Assembly (NCBI GenBank): GCA_047605765.1
Contig: JASGFB010000116.1
Span: forward strand, 1 to 13,654
Length of the DNA stretch: 13,654 bases
Direction: 5' to 3'
From: JBGVSA01 sp047605765
Lineage (GTDB): Bacteria; Pseudomonadota; Gammaproteobacteria; Burkholderiales; Rhodocyclaceae
Part shown: positions 1 to 5,587 of the stretch, piece after piece
Layout of the letters: each line of letters starts with the position of its first letter
How positions within the stretch are numbered: position 1 is the first letter of the stretch
The notes under the pieces: generated by a model
Told to the model about the DNA's origin: nothing
Seen by the model: the letters and a program-made list of their open reading frames with translations, nothing else
Database searches by the model: none
Program-made: the position numbers and the translations under genes

Positions 1-118
1 GGCGGCCTCGTCAAGGCTGACGGCTTCGCCGCAGTCGCGCTACCAGGGCCATGTCATTCGCCTGCAAGCCTGGCTCGGCGCGCGCCTGACCGACGCCGTC
101 AGCCTTGACGAGGCCGCC
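1..118. repeat. 24-bp perfect inverted repeat (1-24 versus 95-118)
   Basis: Bases 1-24 (starting GGCGGCCTCGTCAAGG) are the exact reverse complement of bases 95-118, with 70 bases between the arms. The match stops at base 25/94. Whether it continues to the left cannot be seen because the window begins there. The right arm encodes part of the first helix-turn-helix of the AraC protein, so the left arm is that sequence backwards. This looks more like a fold-back or assembly-edge artefact than a functional dyad. Confidence 0.85.
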
Positions 119-388
119 GCCCACGTTGGGCTGTCGCGCAGCCTGCTGACGCGGGAATTTCGACGTCATACGGGGCACAGCATCGTGGCGTGGTGCAATC
201 TCCAGCGCATCGAGCGCGCCGCCACCCGGCTGGCCGCATCGGACGAGGCCATTACCGATGTGGCGCTGGCCTGCGGCTTTGCCAACCTCAGTCACTTTCA
301 CCATCTGTTCAAGGCGCATTACGGATTGGCGCCGGCCGCCTTCCGCCGCATGGTGGCGAGCCGCCCGGCAAGCGAAAACGCCGCGTAA
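2..388 (+). CDS. AraC-family transcriptional regulator, C-terminal part (5' truncated by window edge)
   Basis: The frame is open from base 2 to the TAA at 386-388, giving 128 residues that end in a complete AraC/XylS-type DNA-binding domain. Two helix-turn-helix units are visible. The first is around VSLDEAAAHVGLSRSLL. The second is around ITDVALACGFANLSHFHHLF, followed by the family signature ending YGLAPAAFRR. The N-terminal effector or dimerisation domain lies outside the window, so neither ligand nor regulon can be named. The gene points toward the small gene at 597. The first eight codons are suspect, because bases 1-24 are an exact reverse complement of bases 95-118 inside the same gene. 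The true upstream protein sequence may therefore start only after about base 24. The family call is secure; the 5' end is not. Confidence 0.9.
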   Translation, partial: AASSRLTASPQSRYQGHVIRLQAWLGARLTDAVSLDEAAAHVGLSRSLLTREFRRHTGHSIVAWCNLQRIERAATRLAASDEAITDVALACGFANLSHFHHLFKAHYGLAPAAFRRMVASRPASENAA

Positions 389-418
389 TCGTCCCCCGCG
401 AACGCCGCCTGCGCGGCC

Positions 419-439
419 CGGCGACATGGTCGGTCGCCG
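419..439 (+). terminator. Possible hairpin after the araC-type gene
   Basis: CGGCGAC at 419-425 pairs perfectly with GTCGCCG at 433-439 around a seven-base loop, 30 bases after the stop of the AraC-family gene. There is no T-run after it, so it is a weak candidate for a terminator or simply a chance GC-rich hairpin. Confidence 0.3.
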
Positions 440-583
440 AACGATGCTCCAAATGCATGTTTCAACCATGCCAAACCGCTGCTCGTTGCCAAATGGGCCG
501 CAACGCCCCTGGTTTGCCAGAATCCGGTGCCATCGACACCCCCGGACAGCCCGGCGGGCGGTGCACATTCCTCGTGAAGCAGG

Positions 584-589
584 GGAGGT
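584..589 (+). promoter_or_regulatory. Strong Shine-Dalgarno that fixes the start of the small gene at 597
   Basis: GGAGGT at 584-589 lies seven bases before the ATG at 597. It is the best Shine-Dalgarno match in this part of the window. It supports starting the gene at 597 rather than at any upstream in-frame codon, which would overlap the AraC-family gene. Confidence 0.7.
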
Positions 590-596
590 CTGGCAA

Positions 597-944
597 ATGA
601 CCCAAGCGGCCCTCAAATACCGCCCGGCCAAGCCGAGAGGCAGGATCTCGGACAGCGCCGGCTTCAGCCGAAAGTGCACCACCCTGGATGAGGACACGCG
701 CGCCGAGCTCGAAAAGATGGGCGGCGGTTCGCGTTCGGAAGGCGCCCGTCGATTGGCGCGCTCGCTGATGGGTCCCGCGCTGTCGCTCGACGGCCACGAT
801 CCCGGTCTCGGCAAGAAGATGTTCCGCACGGTGCTCTCGCTCGATGGCACCAGCATCGCGCACCTGACCGCCTATGGCGATGGCTCGCTGTCGCTGGGCA
901 TTCGCCGCGCCTGTCTCGGACGTCGGGAGTTACTGCCGGGATGA
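597..944 (+). CDS. Small hypothetical protein, 115 aa
   Basis: I do not recognise this protein. The ATG at 597 follows an excellent ribosome-binding site (GGAGGT, seven-base spacing) and the frame runs to the TGA at 942-944. The product is soluble-looking and basic at both ends, with no signal peptide or membrane segment. The N-terminal third (KYRPAKPRGR) is Lys/Arg/Pro-rich. A short charged helix follows (DEDTRAELEKM). The C-terminal half has an alternating pattern (MFRTVLSLDGTSIAHLTAYG, then SLSLGIRRACLGRRELLPG) that could form beta strands. It lies downstream of the AraC-family gene in the same direction with a 208-bp gap, and is convergent with the LytTR regulator. Its separate ribosome-binding site and the gap suggest independent expression. 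The main support for it being real is the start context and the uninterrupted frame. Confidence 0.55.
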   Translation: MTQAALKYRPAKPRGRISDSAGFSRKCTTLDEDTRAELEKMGGGSRSEGARRLARSLMGPALSLDGHDPGLGKKMFRTVLSLDGTSIAHLTAYGDGSLSLGIRRACLGRRELLPG

Positions 945-1016
945 TGCTTGCCGTGTGCGCTGCGCAACTCACCTTCGCGTCACGCAAGACTCACTGCAAG
1001 ATAACGTCGCCCGCCG

Positions 1017-1766
1017 CTAGAGGACGAAGTTGCCGCGAAAGTGCCGCTCGTGGTTTTTCGAAACCGGCAGCGCGCGCGTATAGCCCTTGATGCGCACGCT
1101 CAGGCGTCCCATCTCGTCGCGCTGCAGCTCGTCGATGAAGTCGGCGTTGATGATGATGCCGCGATGGATCTGCCAGAAGCGTTGCTGGTCCAGGCGCTGG
1201 TACACGTTGAGCAGACCCTGCCGGACCAGGCCCGAGGTGTCACCCAGGAAGACGCGGCTGTAGCCGCCTTCGGCCTGGATATAATGCACCTCGCTGACGG
1301 CCGTCCAGATAAGCTTTTGCCCGCTGGCCAACTGCATGTAGCGGGCCACCCCGAGGTCGCGCTCGCCGCCTTCATGGGGCTCTCCCGCCGACGAAAACAC
1401 GCCGTTGCGCAGGATGTGCTCGATGCGGTCGGCGGCCTTGTTCAGGCGCTCCAGGCTGAGCGGTTTGACGATGTAGTCGGTGGCCCCTAAATCGAACGCT
1501 TGAACAGCGTAGCGCAGCTCGCCGGTGATGAAGATGATCGGGCACTGGCGGCCGATCTCGTCGGCCACGTCCAGCCCGGAGCGCGGGCCGGCAAGGCCGA
1601 TGTCGAGCAGGACGAAATCAGGCTGGTAGCGTTCGACCAGATCGAGCGCTTCGTTGCCGGTCTTGGCGGTGGCGACGATGCGCCAACTCGGCCGCACGCT
1701 CTTGATCATCGTGATGAGCGCCTGCACCTGCATCGGATCGTCTTCGGCGACGACTAGGTTGAGCAT
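1017..1766 (-). CDS. LytTR-family response regulator (REC + LytTR DNA-binding domain)
   Basis: This 249-residue protein has the two-domain plan of the AlgR/LytR/AgrA type. Residues 1-120 form a receiver domain. Its acidic pair is D9/D10, the predicted phosphorylated aspartate is D55 (in FVLLDIG), the switch residue is T81 (FITGE) and the conserved lysine is K101 (IVKPLS). Residues about 140-246 form a LytTR domain, with YIQAEGGYSRVFL, the block FWQIHRGIIINADFI and the terminal LPVSKNH. Proteins of this plan bind direct-repeat promoter elements and activate genes for secretion, adhesion or virulence. The start at 1766 is chosen because the receiver strand MLNLVVAEDD begins there and a GGAG lies 11 bases upstream. 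A longer frame from 1823 would add 19 residues without domain content. It is divergent from the ATPase-receiver gene at 2320, and the LytS-like protein at 3368 is its most likely partner. Its targets are unknown. Confidence 0.93.
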   Translation of the reverse strand: MLNLVVAEDDPMQVQALITMIKSVRPSWRIVATAKTGNEALDLVERYQPDFVLLDIGLAGPRSGLDVADEIGRQCPIIFITGELRYAVQAFDLGATDYIVKPLSLERLNKAADRIEHILRNGVFSSAGEPHEGGERDLGVARYMQLASGQKLIWTAVSEVHYIQAEGGYSRVFLGDTSGLVRQGLLNVYQRLDQQRFWQIHRGIIINADFIDELQRDEMGRLSVRIKGYTRALPVSKNHERHFRGNFVL

Positions 1767-1946
1767 CGATATTGCCACTCCGAGAGTAGGGAAATACGCT
1801 TCGCGCAGTGATGTCCGGCGCATGTCGCCGCACTGCAGCGACGGGGTGCCGACAGGGCAACAGGCGCGGGTGACAATCGTCCGGCAGGCCCGCCTGGCCG
1901 GCTCTCAAATACTTGCTCACAGTGATCGCGGGGTCTGGGCGAAGGT

Positions 1947-1963
1947 AAGCACACCCAGTGCTT
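1947..1963. promoter_or_regulatory. Short dyad, possible operator
   Basis: AAGCAC (1947-1952) and GTGCTT (1958-1963) form a perfect six-base inverted repeat around ACCCA. The palindrome CTTCGAAG (1961-1968) overlaps its right arm. It is about 180 bp upstream of the LytTR regulator start. It could be a protein-binding site, but chance is not excluded. Confidence 0.25.
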
Positions 1964-2144
1964 CGAAGGAGAAAACTGCTGAAGCAAGCGCTTTCGGCCA
2001 TGAATCGCCCGAAAATGGCAGTGGGCGATGGTGCAGCGGCCCCGATGGATTCATCCCTGATCGAATGCCCTGTTGCGAATCAGAGAGAACAGTTGATTTT
2101 TGTTAAGGGCATGTCCATTCTTCATCAACACGCCGCGCTGCGCA

Positions 2145-2187
2145 ATAACCATATGATCCGGAAACGGATACGGAAAATCCGGGTTAT
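2145..2187 (+). promoter_or_regulatory. Nested, mutually exclusive hairpins in AT-rich upstream region
   Basis: An outer stem ATAACC (2145-2150) with GGTTAT (2182-2187) encloses two alternatives. CGGAT (2165-2169) can pair with ATCCG at 2156-2160, closing a GAAA tetraloop. It can instead pair with ATCCG at 2177-2181. The whole element lies 132-175 bp before the start codon at 2320. If transcribed it could switch between two folds; as DNA it could be an operator. No known riboswitch class is recognised. Confidence 0.35.
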
Positions 2188-2319
2188 GGCACCGCGTCCG
2201 TGCATGGTCGCGCAGAATATTTTCGCCGCTTGAGTCTGGGATCGCTCACGCATCGGGTCGCCCATCGAGGCCCGCCTGATCGAGATCGCGGATCCGCAGC
2301 AGGAGATGAGAACAGCACC

Positions 2320-3306
2320 ATGTCCAACCCCACAGATGGGCGCATCAGCGTCACCAGCCGTACCTTCATCGAGGCACTTGCCCGGTGCCTGGAAATCGAT
2401 TCCACGCAAGAGTCAGCACAAATCGGACCGGTCGATGTCGCGGCCGTGATCGACCGCATGAGCACCTCGCTGAGGGCGCTGGCCGACGCCGCCCGGGTGC
2501 GCCTGCGCACCCGGCCCGCCGAGATCATCGTGCGCTGCGACGGCGCCGTTCTGGAGGCCGTGCTGCATGCCTTGCTCATCGACGCCATTGCCAATATCGG
2601 CAGTGGCGGATACGTCCGCCTCTACTGCGTTCGCCGCCATGGCCGCCTGCTGCTGGTGGTCCGCACGGGCTGCGCGCAGCCGTGGTGGCCCGCCGGCTGG
2701 GGCCGGCCGATCGACGCCCTGTGGGCCCGGCACGCGGCGGCGCCGGTGCGTACCTTGGGCAGTGCATGCGTCGAACATGCCGGCCTGCGCCTGCAGATGA
2801 ACGAGGTGTGCGGATCCGGCACGCGCCTGATTCTCGACATGGAAGAGCGGGCCGGCGACGATGCGCATGCGCTGACAGCGCTATCCGATGGCGCTTTCAT
2901 GGTGGGGCTCAACGTGCTCGTGCTGGAAGACAACGTGGCCCTGTCGCAATGCCTGTGCGGCATCATCGAAGCCTGGGGCGGCACGCCCCTCGAAACGCAT
3001 TCCGCCGCCGAGCTGGAGCAGGTCTGCGACACGCTCGCACGCGGCCCCGATGTGTTGATCGTCGACTATTGGTTGGAAGACGGACAATCCGGCCTCGACG
3101 CAGTGCGCCAGTTGCGGCGTCGCTTCGGCGACGACACCATTCCGGTGGTGCTGATCAGCGGCGATCTCGACCTGCGCCTGAGCCTGGCCGCCATCGACCG
3201 CAACAGTGTCTTTGTCGACAAGCCTTTTTCGACGAGTGCCCTGCGCGATGCCCTGCAGGGGCTGTTGGCCGGGCGCTGCGGCGTTGGCGCGCCAGCGCTG
3301 CAATGA
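2320..3306 (+). CDS. Histidine-kinase-like ATPase domain fused to a receiver domain, no recognisable phosphoacceptor-His domain
   Basis: This 328-residue protein has no signal peptide or membrane segment. Residues about 38-65 (VDVAAVIDRMSTSLRALADA) resemble the linker before the ATPase domain of hybrid sensor kinases. Residues about 66-175 look like a divergent HATPase_c fold. The N-box-like segment is VLEAVLHALLIDAIANI, where the usual asparagine is D88. A G1-like VRTG lies near 114-117 and a C-terminal GSGT at 165-168. Residues 197-316 are a good receiver domain, with E203/D204, phosphoacceptor D249 (VLIVDYWL), S280 and K301. No HisKA-type helix with a histidine is seen in the short N-terminus, so autophosphorylation in the normal way is doubtful. 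The start at 2320 follows purine-rich AGGAGATGAG at 2301-2310. A frame from 2200 adds 40 residues of no domain character. The LytS-like gene follows after 61 bp, probably in the same transcript. Confidence 0.8.
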   Translation: MSNPTDGRISVTSRTFIEALARCLEIDSTQESAQIGPVDVAAVIDRMSTSLRALADAARVRLRTRPAEIIVRCDGAVLEAVLHALLIDAIANIGSGGYVRLYCVRRHGRLLLVVRTGCAQPWWPAGWGRPIDALWARHAAAPVRTLGSACVEHAGLRLQMNEVCGSGTRLILDMEERAGDDAHALTALSDGAFMVGLNVLVLEDNVALSQCLCGIIEAWGGTPLETHSAAELEQVCDTLARGPDVLIVDYWLEDGQSGLDAVRQLRRRFGDDTIPVVLISGDLDLRLSLAAIDRNSVFVDKPFSTSALRDALQGLLAGRCGVGAPALQ

Positions 3307-3356
3307 GCCGGGCGGCGCGCTCGCCGGCCGGCAACGCGATCTCAAGCGGATCAACC

Positions 3357-3361
3357 AGGGG
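3357..3361 (+). promoter_or_regulatory. Shine-Dalgarno supporting a TTG start
   Basis: AGGGG at 3357-3361 lies six bases before the TTG at 3368. An in-frame TAA at 3362-3364 rules out any earlier start, and no ATG or GTG is available in the first residues of the conserved domain. TTG is therefore the best start. Confidence 0.6.
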
Positions 3362-3367
3362 TAAGCC

Positions 3368-3925
3368 TTGACGAATGACGTCCATTGCCAGTTCGATTTT
3401 CATCTGATCCTCAACGCCCTCAGCTTCGTCAATCTGGAAACCTACCAAGCGAGCGGGCGCGAATCCGCCGTTGTGCTGCTGCTGTCCGACTACATCAAGT
3501 CGGAATACGGCATCGCCCGCGGCCAGCCTTGTCAGTGCGGAGATAACTGCCACTGGCAGCGCTGCGAAGCGGTGCTGCGTCTGAGCGCCGCCCTGCAGGG
3601 GCTCGATCTGCGCCTGTCGCACTCGGGCGGCGCGCCCGATCGCGCCTGCAGCCCGCCCCTGGCGAGGCTGTTGCCGGCCATCCTCAAGACCTGGATGCCG
3701 GGGCGCGGCAGCCACGTCGAGATCCATTTCGAGTTCGGTGTCGAAGGCGTGCGCGTAGCCGGCCGCAATCTGACGCCGCAGCCACGCCGCACCGACAACA
3801 ACGACTACCTGGCCTCGGCGCTGCGCATGATGCGTGAGCAGGAAGGACTGCCGGGGGCGCTGATGTACGTGGTGCGCAGCCAGGACGAGCATGCCTTTGA
3901 ATTCGATCTGCATAGGTTTCCGTAG
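3368..3925 (+). CDS. Short LytS-like histidine kinase relative with a Cys cluster and degenerate ATP site
   Basis: The 185-residue product looks like the catalytic half of a LytS-type kinase (His_kinase plus HATPase) with no sensor. Residues 8-48 contain FHLILNAL and LLLSDYIKSEYG. They align by eye with the family signature PHFLFNAL and the following LSDLLRY, keeping H12 and N16. Residues about 96-135 (PPLARLLPAILKTW, then HVEIHFEFGVEGVRVAG) follow the order of the family's ATPase domain. However, the expected LQPLVENA motif reads LLPAILKT, so the metal-binding asparagine seems lost. The tail (LASALRMMREQEG, then HAFEFDLH) matches the closing helix and strand. Between the halves is C55-x-C57-x3-C61-x4-C66, which could bind metal or sense redox state. 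Start is TTG with AGGGG upstream. Likely co-transcribed with the gene at 2320. The family call is by motif reading and moderately sure; activity is unknown. Confidence 0.65.
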   Translation: MTNDVHCQFDFHLILNALSFVNLETYQASGRESAVVLLLSDYIKSEYGIARGQPCQCGDNCHWQRCEAVLRLSAALQGLDLRLSHSGGAPDRACSPPLARLLPAILKTWMPGRGSHVEIHFEFGVEGVRVAGRNLTPQPRRTDNNDYLASALRMMREQEGLPGALMYVVRSQDEHAFEFDLHRFP

Positions 3926-3928
3926 GCC

Positions 3929-3987
3929 GGAAATTTCCATGACGGCGGCGCCACGCCGCCCGAGCTGACGTCGCCGAAGCTTCGGCG
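3929..3987 (+). terminator. Three successive dyads after the regulatory block
   Basis: Directly after the stop at 3925 come the palindrome GGAAATTTCC (3929-3938), a seven-base GC stem GGCGGCG/CGCCGCC (3944-3950 with 3954-3960, three-base loop), and the 16-base palindrome CGCCGAAGCTTCGGCG (3972-3987). None has a following T-run, so classical intrinsic termination is not certain. The cluster may end the regulatory transcript or serve as protein-binding sites. Confidence 0.4.
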
Positions 3988-4315
3988 CGCTTCACCCATC
4001 CCATGATGCGATCCCGCCGCACGCATGCCCGGTGCATGGCGGCGCGTGCGTCCGTCACCCCGCTCGGCGCGCGGCCGATGGCGCCTCGGAGCATGTCGTC
4101 GCGCGACCGCGCGCAGCCGATTGGCATGCTCGTCCGATGCTGTCGCGCCGCCTCGTTTGGCGCTTGAGTCCCCAAAAGGAAGACTTCAATCGGCAAACCG
4201 GTCGTTTCGTGAGAACCCCCGACGTGCTCCTCGCAAGGACATATCGTTACCCCCACGCCAGCGCTGGCGCGCACTTCAACATGATCGAAGTCATGTCCTG
4301 GGAGGCGCGGTAACC
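3988..4315 (+). other. Intergenic region upstream of the type I secretion operon, no gene recognised
   Basis: This stretch should contain the promoter of the secretion operon. Two weak sigma-70-like matches can be drawn: TTGAGT at 4164-4169 with TTCAAT at 4185-4190 at a short 15-bp spacing, and TATCGT at 4242-4247 with only a poor -35. Neither is convincing. A 93-codon frame (4032-4313) ends three bases before the TolC-like start, but it has odd composition and no ribosome-binding site I can see. The ribosome-binding site for the next gene, GGGAGG, is at 4300-4305. No clear LytTR direct repeat was found. Confidence 0.4.
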
Positions 4316-5587
4316 ATGAGTTTACGCGGAAAGCGGAGCCGGGCCCGATGGGCGCGCTCCCTGACGATTCTGTGCATGGGCATGTGCTGTACGACGGGAT
4401 ACGCCGCGCCTGGCGCGATGCCGATGTGGGAACTGCTGCGGGCGGCCGTGACCAGCCACCCCAGCGTGACCCAGGCCGAGTACGGACTGAAAGCCGCCCA
4501 GCGCGGCACCGAGGCTGCACGCATGCAGTTCTGGCCCACCCCTTCTGTGCAGACCGACGGCACCTCCGGTGACGTGGCTGTGATCGTGCGCCTGACGCAA
4601 CCGTTGTGGACCGGCGGCAAGCTGACGGCCGACCTGCGCTTCAGCGAGGTGCGCGAACTGCGCTCGCAGAAGGAGATCGAGGTCGCCCAGCTCACGCTGG
4701 CGATGCGTGTGGCGACGATGGCCCAGTCCTACGTCTTCAATATGCTGCGGCGCCGCTCGCAGGAGCGGGCCATCGATACGCTCACCGATCTGGCGCACAT
4801 GATCGAGCGGCGCACCGAAGCGGCCGTCTCGGCGCAGTCCGACATGAACCTGATCCGTGCCCGCCAGGGGCAGGCGCACTCCGATCTGGAACTGTTCCGC
4901 GCCGCCGAGAACACCGCGCTGAATCAGCTCGGCCAGGCCGTCGGCCGTCCGCTGGCGGCCACCGACATCGACATCGTCCTGCCGGCGCAGGAATCGATCA
5001 GCAGTCGCGATGCGTTGGTGGCGCGGGCGCTGGACGACAACGCGCAGATCCAGATGATCGAACTGGATGCGCGCCTGGCCGAGATCGACGTCGACCGGGC
5101 GCGCTCGGCGCTGCAGCCCGTGCTGTCGGTGCGGGCCGAGCGCCAGTTCGGCCAGTACGAAGGCTCGGCGTTGCCCGGCGAACGCATTTATCTGTCGCTC
5201 CAGTACACGCTCGGCGCCGGCCTGTCGGTGATCCCGCAGATCGATGCCGCCCGCCAACGCGCCTACGCCGCTGGCCAGGCGCTCGAAACCACGCGCCGTG
5301 AAATCTCCGATCGGGTCGACAACGACTGGCGCGATTTTGTCGCCGCGCGCGATCGCATGCCGCCGTTGTCGGATGCGCGCCAGGCGGCCCAGGGTGCGCT
5401 CGAATCGAATCGGCGCCTGTTCATCGCCGGACGACGCAGTTGGATCGACCTGGTGAACTCGGCGCGCGAAGTGACGCAAGCTGAGTTCGCTGAAGCCGAG
5501 GCGCAGTCGGTCGCCATCGGCGCCTATTACCGGCTCGCCGTGCAGGCGGGTGTGCGGGTGTGGGCCAACGAGGGTTTCGCGTTATGA
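4316..5587 (+). CDS. TolC-like outer-membrane channel of a type I secretion system
   Basis: This 423-residue protein starts with a basic N-terminus (MSLRGKRSRARWARS), a hydrophobic core (LTILCMGMCC) and a likely signal-peptidase site after GYAA at about residue 31. The mature part is of the outer-membrane-efflux-protein type. It opens with the helix pattern ELLRAAVTSHPSVTQAEYGL, and FWPTPSVQTDG marks the first beta strand. Long amphipathic Ala/Arg/Glu-rich helices follow, with two TolC-like halves. TolC proteins trimerise into a beta-barrel plus periplasmic tunnel and dock with the inner-membrane ABC/adaptor pair. The start at 4316 is supported by GGGAGG ten bases upstream and by the signal peptide. 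A longer frame from 4025 adds 97 residues without protein character. It is the first gene of the operon, and its TGA overlaps the next ATG (ATGA, 5584-5587). Its membership of the complex is inferred from this coupling. Confidence 0.92.
   Translation: MSLRGKRSRARWARSLTILCMGMCCTTGYAAPGAMPMWELLRAAVTSHPSVTQAEYGLKAAQRGTEAARMQFWPTPSVQTDGTSGDVAVIVRLTQPLWTGGKLTADLRFSEVRELRSQKEIEVAQLTLAMRVATMAQSYVFNMLRRRSQERAIDTLTDLAHMIERRTEAAVSAQSDMNLIRARQGQAHSDLELFRAAENTALNQLGQAVGRPLAATDIDIVLPAQESISSRDALVARALDDNAQIQMIELDARLAEIDVDRARSALQPVLSVRAERQFGQYEGSALPGERIYLSLQYTLGAGLSVIPQIDAARQRAYAAGQALETTRREISDRVDNDWRDFVAARDRMPPLSDARQAAQGALESNRRLFIAGRRSWIDLVNSAREVTQAEFAEAEAQSVAIGAYYRLAVQAGVRVWANEGFAL

Larger units (their letters stand above)
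1767..2319. promoter_or_regulatory. Divergent intergenic region between the LytTR regulator and the ATPase-receiver gene
   Basis: This 553-bp stretch should hold the promoters of both divergent genes. Its composition is uneven: about 1960-2230 is visibly richer in A and T than the coding DNA around it. A short dyad occurs at 1947-1963 and a denser set of overlapping dyads at 2145-2187. A poor sigma-70-like pair can be drawn on the plus strand (TTGATT at 2093-2098, CATTCT at 2116-2121, 17-bp spacing), but it is not convincing. The frame from a GTG at 1958 to 2233 has no ribosome-binding site and no recognisable protein features, so I treat the region as non-coding. Confidence 0.5.

Noticed and set aside
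2187..2204. TGGCAC...GTGCA as a sigma-54 promoter before the ATPase-receiver gene.
   Set aside because: The GG to GC distance is two bases too long for the strict -24/-12 spacing and TTGC is not present.
1958..2233. 91-codon plus-strand frame from GTG in the divergent intergenic region.
   Set aside because: There is no ribosome-binding site, no domain character, and it covers the AT-rich dyad region. It is more likely promoter DNA.
4194..4215. CGGTCGTTTCGTGAGAAC as an AlgR/LytTR binding site upstream of the secretion operon.
   Set aside because: It matches the CCGTTCGTC type only if a base is inserted, and no second copy at repeat spacing was found.
4032..4313. 93-codon frame ending three bases before the TolC-like start.
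   Set aside because: No ribosome-binding site was seen and the residues are biased toward Arg, Ala and His without pattern. The close end may be coincidence.
4025..4315. 97-residue N-terminal extension of the TolC-like protein.
   Set aside because: It would bury the signal peptide. The ATG at 4316 has GGGAGG upstream and the signal peptide begins there.
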